From Roseibium album (GTDB taxonomy: Bacteria > Pseudomonadota > Alphaproteobacteria > Rhizobiales > Stappiaceae): a DNA stretch of 64,000 bases. The stretch is from positions 1 through 64,000 of the forward strand of contig NZ_CXWE01000014.1 in the NCBI RefSeq assembly GCF_001404515.1, in the 5' to 3' direction. The position numbers were made by a program, and so were the translations under genes. Below are positions 16,636 to 26,019 of the stretch, in pieces (the stretch's first letter is position 1; every line of letters begins with the position of its first letter). The notes under the pieces are model-generated. The model did not search any database, was not told where the DNA came from, and was given only the letters and a program-made list of their open reading frames with translations.

Positions 16636-17249
16636 GGTGCTGACCCATTGTATCGCAGCCCCTGAATCAACAGATCGACCATGCGGCGAATGTGGGCTGC
16701 CCCATCCGCGCCAGACGCAACAGAAAGGTTCCCGATGGCGCGAAGCAAGTCGTAGGGCTCAACGTCACCACCGATGTCTCCCGCATCCGCGGCTTGATTG
16801 AGCAACGCGGCGAGGGCGGGTTCAAAATTCTCGCGAAAGTAATCCGGCAGCGTCGCAAAGGCCGGGTCACCGGAATGCAGGGCGGACGCGAGCCCCTTCT
16901 TCGTCGCGATGAACTGCGTATAGCGATGCAGCCACAAGGACAGAGCGTCGCACGGGGGATGCGTGTTGGCGAGGGTGGTCGCTTCGGCCACGCAAGCGTC
17001 AACCTCGCGGCGAAAGACGCCGGCGATCAAATCTGACCGCGTTGGAAAGTTGCGATAGACGGTGCCGATTCCCACGCCTGCCCTCTCGGCAACTTCGCGA
17101 ACCGGAGCATCAACACCGGATGTCGCAAATACCTTCTTGGCAGCCTCCAATAGGGCGTCTGTGCTGCGCTGTGCATCGGCGCGCACCCTTTTTTCCTTTG
17201 TCATCGCGGGCTTTGCGCCATCGGCTGGAATTGTTGTTTCGTCGCTCAA
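16632..17249 (-). CDS. TetR-family repressor
   Basis: A TetR-type repressor of about 205 residues. The DNA-binding domain is at residues 25-70 (ALLEAAKKVFATSGVDAPV, VREVAERAGVGIGTVYRNF, PTRSDLIAGVF) and a TetR_C ligand domain follows, with the late motif PYDLLRAIGNLSVASG. The start is probably the TTG at 17249, since GGAGG lies just before it; an ATG at 17204 is the next choice. It is divergent from a hydrolase gene, and the 150 bases between them hold three copies of a palindrome fitting a TetR dimer (separate entry). Confidence 0.87.
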   Translation of the reverse strand: MSDETTIPADGAKPAMTKEKRVRADAQRSTDALLEAAKKVFATSGVDAPVREVAERAGVGIGTVYRNFPTRSDLIAGVFRREVDACVAEATTLANTHPPCDALSLWLHRYTQFIATKKGLASALHSGDPAFATLPDYFRENFEPALAALLNQAADAGDIGGDVEPYDLLRAIGNLSVASGADGAAHIRRMVDLLIQGLRYNGSAP

Positions 17250-17271
17250 TGAATCCTCCAAGAACAATCAA

Positions 17272-17343
17272 ACGGAACGCTGATCCGTTAAATATTGACA
17301 ATCGGAACATCGTTCCGTATCTGTATACGGAGCGTCGTTCCGT
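17272..17343. promoter_or_regulatory. three TetR-type operators over the hydrolase promoter
   Basis: Three copies of ACGGAAC-N3-GTTCCGT-like inverted repeats lie at 17272-17288 (one mismatch), 17303-17317 (perfect core CGGAAC-ATC-GTTCCG) and 17327-17343 (one mismatch), centres 30 and 25 bases apart. A consensus -35 TTGACA is at 17295-17300 with a possible -10 TATCTG at 17318-17323, so the middle operator fills the spacer. This layout predicts repression of the rightward hydrolase gene and autorepression of the TetR gene. Confidence 0.8.
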
Positions 17344-17402
17344 TTATTTACTTCAACACGACGCACTTGACCAGTTTTTTTGCCAGAACGGACAATGAAA
17401 CC

Positions 17403-18371
17403 ATGAACAACCTCATCACCGACGCCCGTCATATCCCAATCAATGACCCGACGCAGACCATTTCCATCAGCCCCGTGACGTTGGAGGCGCCAGATCGCTG
17501 CGTGCCTTTGGAAATGCGCATCACAGCGCCCGCAACGGGGCGCAACCTGCCGATCATCCTGCTGTCGCACGGGCATGGGCCCTCGCTTTATATTCCATCA
17601 AAGGACGGCTATGGCCCGCTTGCGAATTTCTATGCCGGGCATGGATTTGTTGTGATCCAGCCAACCCACGTGAATGCAAAGGTCGCCGGACTGCCCTCCG
17701 ACGCGCCGGGCGGTCCGCTGTTCTGGCGCTCGCGTGTCAAGGACATGTCGATAATCCTGGATCACCTTGATGACATCGAGGCTTTGGTTCCCACCATCGC
17801 CGGACGCCTTGATCATAGAAAAGTCGCAGCAGTAGGGCATTCCTTGGGCGGGCAGACCGTTGGTATGCTGCTTGGCGCGCGGCTGACCGACCCAAAAGAC
17901 CCGGAAGCAACAGACGTCAACATGATCGAGCCGCGGATTACGGCCGGCGTCCTTTTGGCCGCCCCGGGAAACGGTGGTGACAGCCTAAGCGATAACGCAA
18001 AGGAAAACTATTCGGCTCTGAACCCGGACTTCTCTCATATGACTACACAAACTCTGGTGGTTGCCGGTGACGCCGACGTGGCCGCACACCTCACGGTGCG
18101 TGGCGCGGATTGGTACAAGGATCCCTTCCGCGAGAGTCCCGGCGCGGACGCGATGCTGACCCTGATTGGCGGAAAACACGGGCTCGGTGGCGTTTCAGGC
18201 TATGATGCCAAAGAAACAAGTGACGAGGACCCCGACCGCATGGCAGTCGTCCAGCGCATGACATGGGCATACTTGCGTTCAGCGTTTGACGACAAGGACC
18301 AATCGTGGGCAGAGGCATGCAGAGCATTGAAACGCCACGCCAGCGCGCACGGCTACGTCGATTTCAAGTAG
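17403..18371 (+). CDS. alpha/beta hydrolase, chlorophyllase/PAF-acetylhydrolase-like
   Basis: A 322-residue alpha/beta-hydrolase. The oxyanion region is ILLSHGHGPSLYIPSKDGYG, the nucleophile elbow is AVGHSLGGQTVG (Ser), a candidate acid is VVAGDADVAAH (Asp), and a histidine late in the protein lies in GGKHGLGGVSG. The fold matches predicted dienelactone hydrolase or chlorophyllase-like enzymes. No signal peptide is visible from the ATG at 17403; an upstream in-frame start at 17295 would begin in the operators. Expression is very likely controlled by the divergent TetR repressor. The inducing compound is probably an ester or lactone, by inference. Confidence 0.82.
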   Translation: MNNLITDARHIPINDPTQTISISPVTLEAPDRCVPLEMRITAPATGRNLPIILLSHGHGPSLYIPSKDGYGPLANFYAGHGFVVIQPTHVNAKVAGLPSDAPGGPLFWRSRVKDMSIILDHLDDIEALVPTIAGRLDHRKVAAVGHSLGGQTVGMLLGARLTDPKDPEATDVNMIEPRITAGVLLAAPGNGGDSLSDNAKENYSALNPDFSHMTTQTLVVAGDADVAAHLTVRGADWYKDPFRESPGADAMLTLIGGKHGLGGVSGYDAKETSDEDPDRMAVVQRMTWAYLRSAFDDKDQSWAEACRALKRHASAHGYVDFK

Positions 18372-18860
18372 CCAAAATAGCCCATGGAAATTCGGTTGCG
18401 TTTCTCGAACAGGTCCGGAGTACCCCGAATGACACTGCTAGAAGCAAGGCATGTCGGGAAGTAAAAGGGCCCGCAAGTCTGTGGTTTTCCGTGAAGCCGA
18501 CATCCGTGCATCGCGCAGCATCGGTGACTATGGGCTCGTTTCCGACTTTCCCCGCGATGGATACTAGCGACCGCTCCGGGCCGTGAGCGACCAAATTCAC
18601 AGGAGGGCGGGGAGCGGACTTTTGCTGTGCGTTGTTGGAATGTCCGAAACTGGACCGCAATCGGATTGGTGATAGAAGGAGCCTTGCATGCCAATGCTGG
18701 TTTCTGGAAAGGGTGCTCAGAATAGGCTTAAGTCGTAGTAGAATTTTGGCCTTCTTTTTTTCACTCGATGCGCTTCGGGACAGACCAGCGACAATCTATG
18801 AGCTCTCAGATCCAACATTTTTGGATGAAGTCCGATCGACCTCCAAATCGTTGAGTGGCC
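18372..18860. other. no recognisable gene
   Basis: About 490 bases between the TetR-controlled hydrolase and the convergent aminotransferase. Short overlapping open frames exist on both strands but none has a recognisable domain or a convincing ribosome binding site. I see no RNA gene or repeat here. Confidence 0.45.
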
Positions 18861-20159
18861 TCAAATCTGATTTGCCGAGCCAGCCTGTTCACATGCTTGT
18901 GCCGCTTTGGCCAGTGCCTCATCGGTCTGCTCAAGATCTTCTTCGGTGAGAGCCAGGTGTGCATAAAGCTTGCTGTCCGGCTTGAGGATGCCATTCGACC
19001 TGAGGTTTGTGTTGAATGCCTTCGATTTTGCGGTGTCGTTGTTGAACATGTCCCGGTAACTCCTGACGGGGCGGTCAGTGAAAACCACGTCAAACAGCAT
19101 CGGTTCACCAACAATCTTATGTGCCACGCCGGCTGCTTCCAGGTGGGTTCTGAAACTCTGCATGAGCCTCTCGCCATTTCGGCGCAGGGTCTCGTATGCA
19201 CCGGAACGTTTCAGAATTTCCAGTGTTTTGAGGCCGGCAACGCTTGCAACAGGATTCCCGCTGAGCGTTCCGACCTGGAATGTGTACCCCTCCGCTCCGA
19301 CCAAAGATTTGTCGAAGTGCGCCATTATTTCAGACTTTCCTGCAATCGCGGCCAGGGGAAATCCGCCGCCGATGATCTTCCCAAGCGTACACAGGTCGGG
19401 TACCACCCCGTAATATTCCTGGGCACCGCCATACGCAAACCGGAAGCCGGTTACAACCTCGTCAAATACGAGAACGATGCCATGCTTCGTGGCAAGATTG
19501 CGCAAGGCCAGCAGAAACCCTTCCTCAGGCGGGATCAGGCGTTGCAAAGGCTCCACGATAATGCAGGCAATCTCGGCGGCGCGTTCCTCGATCAGCGAGG
19601 TTGCGAAGGCGACGTCGTTGAACGGGGCAATCAGCATATTGTCGCGAACGCCGTCCGGAATTCCGGCAGAGTCTGGGACCGCCTGCGGAAAATTGACCAG
19701 CTGTGTTGGCGCGAGACTCATCAATGCTTCGCCGGACATTCCGTGATAGCCACCTTCGAATTTCAGGATCTTGTCGCGTCCGGTATGCGCCCGCGCAAGG
19801 CGCATGGCATACATGTCCGCCTCACCGCCTGTGGAGACATACCGCACCTGATCTGCACATGGCACCGCTTCCACCAGCACCTCCGCCAGCTCGATGCCGC
19901 GTGCATTGCTGGTGAAGAACGTCAGGCCCTTGCCCAGCTGCTCCTGAACGGCCTCCAGTACTTCCGGGTGGCCATGGCCCACCAGCATCGGACCCGAGCC
20001 GATGAGGTAGTCGATGAACTCGTTTCCGTCCTCATCCCAGACGCGTGATCCTTTGCCTTCGCGAATGATGAGGCCCGGATCGAAATTGCCGAAACCGGCC
20101 GCGGGCAACACCTGCGCCGCGCGGTCTTTCCAATCCTGTTGAGAGATCGAGGTTTTCAT
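18861..20159 (-). CDS. class III PLP aminotransferase, glutamate-1-semialdehyde aminomutase-like
   Basis: A 432-residue PLP enzyme of aminotransferase class III, closest in style to glutamate-1-semialdehyde aminomutases and beta-phenylalanine or ornithine-type aminotransferases. Visible are GSGPMLVGHGHPEVLEAV, VSTGGEADMYAMRLARAHTG (aminomutases have a similar S-G-T/S-E-A element), FEGGYHG, LVFDEVVTGFR and the PLP lysine in LGKIIGGGFPLAAIAG. GAGGAGG precedes the ATG at 20159. It is last in a five-gene leftward operon with a FAD-GcvT demethylase and two enolase-superfamily enzymes, so I infer that it acts on a demethylated amino acid product rather than in haem synthesis. Confidence 0.85.
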   Translation of the reverse strand: MKTSISQQDWKDRAAQVLPAAGFGNFDPGLIIREGKGSRVWDEDGNEFIDYLIGSGPMLVGHGHPEVLEAVQEQLGKGLTFFTSNARGIELAEVLVEAVPCADQVRYVSTGGEADMYAMRLARAHTGRDKILKFEGGYHGMSGEALMSLAPTQLVNFPQAVPDSAGIPDGVRDNMLIAPFNDVAFATSLIEERAAEIACIIVEPLQRLIPPEEGFLLALRNLATKHGIVLVFDEVVTGFRFAYGGAQEYYGVVPDLCTLGKIIGGGFPLAAIAGKSEIMAHFDKSLVGAEGYTFQVGTLSGNPVASVAGLKTLEILKRSGAYETLRRNGERLMQSFRTHLEAAGVAHKIVGEPMLFDVVFTDRPVRSYRDMFNNDTAKSKAFNTNLRSNGILKPDSKLYAHLALTEEDLEQTDEALAKAAQACEQAGSANQI

Positions 20160-20172
20160 GGATACGCCCTCC

Positions 20173-21297
20173 TCAGGCGGCAATGGAAAGAACAGGCACC
20201 CCGAGCGCATCCGCATCGGGCCAGACACCGAGGCCAGGTCCGACCGGCGGCGAAATCCGCCCCTTGGAGCGAACGGGAGCATCGGCATCAATACGCGGGC
20301 TGACATAGCCCGACAAATCACAAACGTTCATGATGGCTTTCGGCGGTGTAGCGGCCGCAACATGCAGCGCCGCCGCTGTTGCCACATCCGAGCCCCAGGT
20401 GTCCTCGATACACATCCGGGCACCAAAATAGAGGCAAAGGTCCCGGGCCCGTCGAAGCTCAGAGATGCCACCGAACTTGCTGAGCTTCAGGGCGACAGCA
20501 TCCATGCACCCCAGTTCATAGGCCTTCAGGAGCGTTGCCGTGTCGTGAGCATTCTCGTCCAGCTTCATCGGCAGGTTTGTCGCGTGTCTCACGGCCGCGC
20601 ATTCTTCAAGTGTTGCACAGGGCTGTTCCAGCATGATGTCGAGATCTGAGACAGCACGCCCGACACGGGTGGCATCCAACCGGGACGCACCGCAATTCCA
20701 GTCGCCATAGACAAGAGGGCCAGCACCGGCGGCTTCCCGCACAAAACGCAGGCGTGCAACGTCTGCCTCCCAGTTGTCATCAGCTCCGAGCTTGACCTGG
20801 ATCTGGCGCATGCCGGCAGAGATCGCTTCCTTTGCGATCCGGGCCATCTCCTCCGGCGCGATGCAGGTTATGGAATGATAGAGCGGCAGGTCCTGGTTCT
20901 GTTGACCGCCCAGAAGCGTATAGACCGGCACACCGCAGGCTTTTCCCGTCAGGTCCCAAAGCGCAATGTCGATCGCGGACTGCGCGTATGGGTGGCCCAG
21001 AAGATGCGACTTGCAGGCCGCCATCAGGGCGTCCACGCCCACGGGGTTGGCACCGATCAGCACCGGCGCCAGTTCCTCCAGAGCCGGAGCGACCCCGTTG
21101 GCATAGGCCGGCAGGTAATGCGGGATCGGGCAGACTTCACCCCAGCCGGAGATCCCCTGGTCGGTTTCGATCCGGAGCACCATGCTGTCGACCGTTGCGC
21201 AGGTTTTGCCCGAGGCCATATTGTAGGTCTCGTGGCTGGTCAGCGGCACCCGCCACAGTGTTAGTCCGGAAATGCGGAAATCGGGAAAGTTTGTCAC
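20173..21297 (-). CDS. enolase-superfamily enzyme, MLE subgroup (possible betaine epimerase or hydroxyproline dehydratase)
   Basis: A 374-residue enolase-superfamily protein of the muconate lactonizing subgroup. The capping domain is at residues 1-125 (the 20s loop is GWGEVCPIPHYLPAYANG). The barrel has Lys in IQVKLGADD, metal ligands Asp in VYGDWNCG, Glu in IMLEQPC and Asp in MKLDENAH, and the second general base Lys in ALKLSKFGG. These pairs of lysines fit racemase/epimerase chemistry at a carbon next to a carboxylate, as in 4-hydroxyproline betaine 2-epimerase (HpbD) and cis-3-hydroxyproline dehydratase. The start is the GTG at 21297, after GGAGG, overlapping the previous stop as TAGTG. 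Substrate assignment is inference from context. Confidence 0.82.
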   Translation of the reverse strand: MTNFPDFRISGLTLWRVPLTSHETYNMASGKTCATVDSMVLRIETDQGISGWGEVCPIPHYLPAYANGVAPALEELAPVLIGANPVGVDALMAACKSHLLGHPYAQSAIDIALWDLTGKACGVPVYTLLGGQQNQDLPLYHSITCIAPEEMARIAKEAISAGMRQIQVKLGADDNWEADVARLRFVREAAGAGPLVYGDWNCGASRLDATRVGRAVSDLDIMLEQPCATLEECAAVRHATNLPMKLDENAHDTATLLKAYELGCMDAVALKLSKFGGISELRRARDLCLYFGARMCIEDTWGSDVATAAALHVAAATPPKAIMNVCDLSGYVSPRIDADAPVRSKGRISPPVGPGLGVWPDADALGVPVLSIAA

Positions 21298-22409
21298 TAC
21301 TCGCCTCCATAAACAGCAACGGGGTCTCCAAGAAGGCCCGGGTCCGGATTCAGTCCGACACCCGGTGTTTCGGACAGTTGAACAAGGCCGTTTCTGTTCC
21401 GCCCGCCCTGGTCGGGCACGGGGTCGCGCGACAGGTGCGCGTGGCAAAGCCAGCTGGCCAGCCTGTTGACCTCTGGCGTTGAAGCTGCCAGATGCAGGGC
21501 GGTCGTATCTGCAAAGGCACTGCCGCCGGTATCCTCGATATGCATCTGCCAGCCGACGGAAACACCGAAGTCGCGTATCTGCCGGGCCCTTGTCAGGCCG
21601 CCGACACGGTTGGGTTTGACCTTGACGCCCTGGCAGGCGTTGCGTCTCCAGGCATCCAGATGGTCCTGGAAGGTGTGCAGGCACTCGTCCAGCATGATCG
21701 GTTGGGGCACTTGCGCTGCGACCACAGCACACTGATCCAGGGTTTCACAGGGCTGTTCGATCCAGTCCCTTGCACCGACCGCATTCAGAACCTGCAGCGC
21801 AACGCCAGGGGTCCACGCCCGGTTGACATCGAAAGTGACTTGTTCGCCCTCTGGCAGGGTCCGTGAAATGGCTTCGATGCGTTCAATATCGGCTGCAAAG
21901 TCACTGCCTCCGATCTTGGCCGAGTGGGTTCGGTAACCTAGCTCGCTCGCTGTTCTGATATCGGCGATCATCTCCTCCGGTGACCCGGTAGAAATGGAAG
22001 AATTGATGTCCACCGGCGCGGCAGCTTCTGCACCCAGGAGACGCCAGAGCGGTTGGCCACTTGCTTTGCCGAGCAAATCCCAGCAGGCAATGTCGAGCGG
22101 TGACTTTGCGTAAGGGTGCCCCGGCAAGGTGACGTCCATGAGCCGATTGATGTCGTCCAGCGCCCTTGGGTCACGCCCGATCAGCGCCGGTGCGAGCAAA
22201 CCAAGAGCCGCCCGCAAACCCGATCCGTGCGCCGGTAGATAGGTGTGCCCCCACGGGCAGCCTTCCCCCCAGCCGACCAGGCCCGTGTCGGTTTCAAGGC
22301 GCACGAAGGTGCTGTCGATTTCCTCGAATTTCAAACGGCCGCCGGAGAGCCAATAAGGCTTGGAAAGAGGCAGGGACACGGCCCAGACAGAGATGCGGGA
22401 GATCTTCAT
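21297..22409 (-). CDS. enolase-superfamily enzyme, MLE subgroup
   Basis: A 370-residue paralogue of the next gene. The capping-domain loop is GWGEGCPWGHTYLPAHGSG. Barrel residues are Lys in HSAKIGGSD, Asp in TFDVNRAW, Glu in WIEQPC, Asp in IMLDECLH and Lys in VKVKPNRVGG. The WGEGCPWG loop differs from its neighbour, so the two probably act on different stereoisomers or on successive compounds. The ATG at 22409 overlaps the stop of the dehydrogenase gene, showing tight operon coupling. Function in a betaine or cyclic amino acid route is inferred from the FAD-GcvT and Rieske genes nearby. Confidence 0.82.
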   Translation of the reverse strand: MKISRISVWAVSLPLSKPYWLSGGRLKFEEIDSTFVRLETDTGLVGWGEGCPWGHTYLPAHGSGLRAALGLLAPALIGRDPRALDDINRLMDVTLPGHPYAKSPLDIACWDLLGKASGQPLWRLLGAEAAAPVDINSSISTGSPEEMIADIRTASELGYRTHSAKIGGSDFAADIERIEAISRTLPEGEQVTFDVNRAWTPGVALQVLNAVGARDWIEQPCETLDQCAVVAAQVPQPIMLDECLHTFQDHLDAWRRNACQGVKVKPNRVGGLTRARQIRDFGVSVGWQMHIEDTGGSAFADTTALHLAASTPEVNRLASWLCHAHLSRDPVPDQGGRNRNGLVQLSETPGVGLNPDPGLLGDPVAVYGGE

Positions 22410-23500
22410 GGCAACACCACGATGTTGCCCGTGTGTCTCTTCTCGATGAACGCGGTCTGGGCCGCATGAAATTCCTCAAGCGGATAGGTTGCCGCCAGGA
22501 CCGGCCGGACTTCGCCGCGCTCGATGTAACCGACCAGGTCATTGAAGATATGCGGTTCAACGACTGTCGAGCCGGTAAAGGTCAGGTCACGCAGGTAAAA
22601 TGTCCTCAGATCGAAATCGACCATCGGGCCCGCAATTGCGCCGGAGCAGGTGTAGCGGCCGCCACGTTCCAGGGCATCAATCAACGTGCCCCAGTACGAG
22701 CCGCCGACAATGTCGGCGACAACAGAGACAGTGTCATTGCCAATCGCTGTCTTGAGCGCCGCCTTCAGATCCCCTGGAGTCCGTTCCAGAACAACTTCGG
22801 CTCCGAGTGCGCGTAGGTCGTCATGTTTTGCCGGAGACGCCAGCCCGACAACAGTGGCGCCACGCCGTTTGGCCAACTGGACCAGGGCCGAACCGACCCC
22901 TCCGGAAGCACCGGTGACAAGGACCGTATCATCCCCACTCACATTGGCCCGGCTGAGCATGCCTTCGGCAGTGGTGTAGGAACAGGAGAAGGTCGCCAGT
23001 TCCGCATCGCTCAGCGAAGAATGGATGGCAGCTACATTGCGCGCATCAACCTTGGCATATTGGGCGTATCCGCCGTCGCATTCCGACCCGAAGTATCCCG
23101 TCTTGTCCCGGTTGAACGGGTCGTCCCAGCCGCGCAGCCAGCAATCCACCATGACGCGCTTTTGCAGAAGATCCTCCGGCGCACCATTGCCAACAGCAAC
23201 CACTACACCGACGGCATCTGCTCCTTGAATGCGCGGAAATGTTATCGGCCGACCGCCCCAGGTTGGATCGCTTTCGTCTACCTCGTCATAAGCGCCGCCG
23301 GTTGTCGCGTCAGACACGGTTTTGGAGTACCAGCCCGAACGCGTGTTGATATCCGTGTTGTTGAGACCACAGGCACCAACCCGGATCAGGACCTCGCCTG
23401 GGCCCGGCACCGGCACCGGCCAGTCTTCATGCCAGACCAGTTGATCGAGACCGCCATGCCCTTCCAGAACAATGGCATTCATGGTTGCCGGTGCGTTCAT
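22406..23500 (-). CDS. MDR-family zinc-type/quinone-type oxidoreductase
   Basis: A 364-residue medium-chain dehydrogenase/reductase with the GroES-like domain first (PVPGPGEVLIRVGACGLNNT) and the Rossmann domain with VLVTGASGGVGSALVQLAK near residue 190. CGLNNTD in place of the zinc-site CGSD and the lack of a four-cysteine structural zinc loop place it with quinone oxidoreductase-like members that need no zinc. It overlaps the demethylase gene upstream and the enolase gene downstream by ATGA-type junctions. It probably reduces or oxidises an intermediate of the route using NADP(H). Confidence 0.82.
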   Translation of the reverse strand: MNAPATMNAIVLEGHGGLDQLVWHEDWPVPVPGPGEVLIRVGACGLNNTDINTRSGWYSKTVSDATTGGAYDEVDESDPTWGGRPITFPRIQGADAVGVVVAVGNGAPEDLLQKRVMVDCWLRGWDDPFNRDKTGYFGSECDGGYAQYAKVDARNVAAIHSSLSDAELATFSCSYTTAEGMLSRANVSGDDTVLVTGASGGVGSALVQLAKRRGATVVGLASPAKHDDLRALGAEVVLERTPGDLKAALKTAIGNDTVSVVADIVGGSYWGTLIDALERGGRYTCSGAIAGPMVDFDLRTFYLRDLTFTGSTVVEPHIFNDLVGYIERGEVRPVLAATYPLEEFHAAQTAFIEKRHTGNIVVLP

Positions 23501-25977
23501 TCAGCAGCCACTCCAACCGGTGCATCCGTGCGTGGCAGAATGCTTTCTGGATCATAGGCCGGGACGTCCAGCACGCGGGCCTTGCGGGTCCCGTTCATGA
23601 TAACGACTTCGAGCGTCTTCCCGGGAATGGCAGCTTCCGGTTTGACATAGGCAAAGGCCAGGATCTTGCAGACGGTATGCCCATAGGCGACCGAGCTCGT
23701 CGCGCCAACGGCTTCACCATCGAGCAGGACCGCCTCACCGCCGTGACCATCCTCAATCCCGTCCGGCTCGATTTCCAGGTAGACGCAGACCCAGGGAAGC
23801 GCTTCAGACCCGGCACTTTCTTCGGTTTCCGCTTTTCCCAGAAAGTCGCCTTTGTCCAGTTTGACGAAACGCATCACGTCGGCTTCCGGTAGCGTGACTT
23901 CGTTGGTGAGTTCACCGGCTCCCTTGAAACCCTTTTCAAGGCGCAGCGCATTCATCGCAAAGGAGCCGTAGTCCGTCAGGCCGTGCGGTTCGCCCGTTGC
24001 ACAGAGCGTGTCATAGACGGCGAGCATATCTTCGCGCGGAACATGTAACTCCCATCCCAGTTCACCGGCGTAGGACATGCGGAAGGCCCAGAGCTTCCGG
24101 CCTGCAACTTCAATTTCCTGCGCGGTCAGCCAGCGGAAGGAATGGTTGTCCAGAGGTGCCAAGGTGTTGGGTTGCAAGATCTCGCGCGAGAGCGGTCCGT
24201 TGAGCGCCATGGCTCCCCAATCGGTCGACAGATTACGCAAGGTGACGCCGTCCGCATCAATGTTCTGTGCAAGGTGATCCAGCAGTCTCTGTTCAAAGAA
24301 CGCGGCACAGACCAGATAGAAACGATCCTCTGCCAGTCTGACCACCGTCAGCTCCATCTCGATGCGACCGCGACGGTTCAGCATTTGGGTAAGCGCAATA
24401 CCGCCCACCTTCTTCGGCAACCGGTTGGCGACCAGCCTGTCAAGGCTGCCCTCTGCATCAGGCCCCGACACTTCAATCTTGGTGAAGGCCGAAATGTCCA
24501 TGATCCCGGCGGTTTGACGGACCGCACGCATTTCCTCCGCGACGACGTCGTGCCACGCAGCGCGTTTGAAGGAGTAATAGTCGCGCTGCTCCAGGCCGCC
24601 ACGCGCAAACCAACGCGGTCGTTCATGTCCAAAGACTTCCTCGTAGACGGCGCCCTTTTCCCTGAGGCGTTCGTATAGCGGGCTTGGCTTGATCGGACGG
24701 CCTTCGAGGCGATTGAAATGCGGGAACGGAATCTCGTGACGAAGACAATAATCTTCCTTCGCCTTGATTACCTGCCAGTCCTTGTCGGCATAGTCGCCGA
24801 ACCGGCGCGGGTCGAATTCGCGCATGGAAATGTCCGCCGAACCATGCACGATCCAGCGGGCCAGCTCGCGCGTAAGACCTGGTCCCCAACCGATGCCGAT
24901 CTGTGTGCCACAGCAGCACCAGTAGTTTTTCACGCCGGGCGCCGGTCCAATGAGCGGATTGCCATCGGGCGGGTGCGAGATCGCACCATGGACCTCGCGC
25001 TTGATACCGAGTTCGGCGAAAATCGGCATGCGGTCCATGGCGTTCTCGAGCCACGGCATGATCCGGTCGTAATCGGCCTCGAACAACTCGTTTTCGGCTT
25101 CCCAAGGACAGAAATCCTGCCAAACTGTGTTCGGGTTTTCCTTTTCGTATATGCCGATGAGACCCGACTTCTGCTCCATGCGGATGTAACCCGACACAAG
25201 CTTGTCATCGCGGATGACCGGCAGTTCCTTGTCGAGTTCCAGGAATTCGGGCACGGTATCCGTGACGATATAGTGGTGAGTCATGGAGGTCATTGGAAGC
25301 TGCAGGCCACTCCACTCGCCCATCTGCCGGGCGTATGTGCCACCGGCATTGACGACGTGCTCACAGGTGATGTCCCCGAGTTCGGTGGACACTTTCCACT
25401 CGCCGTTCGGCTGCTGCTTGATATCAGTGGTCCTGCAGCGGCGAATGATCTTTACGCCGAGCTGCCTTGCGCCGATTGCCAGGGCTTGCGTGATCCCGGA
25501 CGGGTCGGCGTGACCGTCGTCGGGCGTGTGCAATGCCCCGAGAACACCATCAAGATTATAGAACGGGTGCGACTCCCGGATGCGATCCGGTCCAACCAGC
25601 TCCATCGGAAACTTGAGGGCCCGGCCGACACTCATCGTGTGCCGAAGCCAGTCCATCTCATCTTCGGAATAGGCAAGCCGGAAAGACCCGCAGCCATGCC
25701 AGGTGACCGACTGACCCGTCTCGGCCTCCAGCGCGCCGGAATAAAGATCGATGTTGTAGCCGACACATTTACCGAGCCCGAAACTTGACGTGGAATGGGT
25801 GATCTGGCCCGCAGCGTGCCACGTCGAACCCGAGGTCAATTCCGCCTTTTCCAGGAGGACGACATCACTGCAGCCCTCATGCGCCAGATGATAGGCAAGG
25901 CCACACCCCATAATGCCACCGCCGACAATGACGACACGTGCCTGAGACGGCAATTTCGAGGTTCCTGTATCCGCCAC
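23497..25977 (-). CDS. FAD-dependent amine dehydrogenase fused to GcvT domain (dimethylglycine/sarcosine dehydrogenase-like)
   Basis: An 826-residue flavoprotein with two parts. Residues about 13-390 are a DAO-type FAD domain with VVIVGGGIMGCGLAYHLAH and SGSTWHAAGQ (His54, the position of covalent FAD attachment in dimethylglycine dehydrogenase). Residues about 430-820 are the FAO_M and GcvT-type aminomethyltransferase domains (GELGWELHVPRED, NALRLEKGFKGAG), which pass the released one-carbon unit to tetrahydrofolate. The family oxidises N-methyl groups of dimethylglycine, sarcosine and related compounds. The GTG at 25977 was chosen because GGGAG lies 7 bases before it and the family starts close to the FAD motif. 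It heads the leftward operon and diverges from the RpiR regulator gene. Confidence 0.88.
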   Translation of the reverse strand: MADTGTSKLPSQARVVIVGGGIMGCGLAYHLAHEGCSDVVLLEKAELTSGSTWHAAGQITHSTSSFGLGKCVGYNIDLYSGALEAETGQSVTWHGCGSFRLAYSEDEMDWLRHTMSVGRALKFPMELVGPDRIRESHPFYNLDGVLGALHTPDDGHADPSGITQALAIGARQLGVKIIRRCRTTDIKQQPNGEWKVSTELGDITCEHVVNAGGTYARQMGEWSGLQLPMTSMTHHYIVTDTVPEFLELDKELPVIRDDKLVSGYIRMEQKSGLIGIYEKENPNTVWQDFCPWEAENELFEADYDRIMPWLENAMDRMPIFAELGIKREVHGAISHPPDGNPLIGPAPGVKNYWCCCGTQIGIGWGPGLTRELARWIVHGSADISMREFDPRRFGDYADKDWQVIKAKEDYCLRHEIPFPHFNRLEGRPIKPSPLYERLREKGAVYEEVFGHERPRWFARGGLEQRDYYSFKRAAWHDVVAEEMRAVRQTAGIMDISAFTKIEVSGPDAEGSLDRLVANRLPKKVGGIALTQMLNRRGRIEMELTVVRLAEDRFYLVCAAFFEQRLLDHLAQNIDADGVTLRNLSTDWGAMALNGPLSREILQPNTLAPLDNHSFRWLTAQEIEVAGRKLWAFRMSYAGELGWELHVPREDMLAVYDTLCATGEPHGLTDYGSFAMNALRLEKGFKGAGELTNEVTLPEADVMRFVKLDKGDFLGKAETEESAGSEALPWVCVYLEIEPDGIEDGHGGEAVLLDGEAVGATSSVAYGHTVCKILAFAYVKPEAAIPGKTLEVVIMNGTRKARVLDVPAYDPESILPRTDAPVGVAAE

Positions 25978-26019
25978 GACGTATCTCCCTGGCCGGTGAT
26001 TTTTCGATGGACAGCGTAA

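Noticed and set aside
18305..18694. Short overlapping open frames after the hydrolase gene
   Set aside because: They overlap on both strands, lack domains and have no ribosome binding sites of note.
18855..20048. A 397-codon plus-strand open frame
   Set aside because: It is antisense to the class III aminotransferase with clear PLP motifs, and no domain can be recognised in it.
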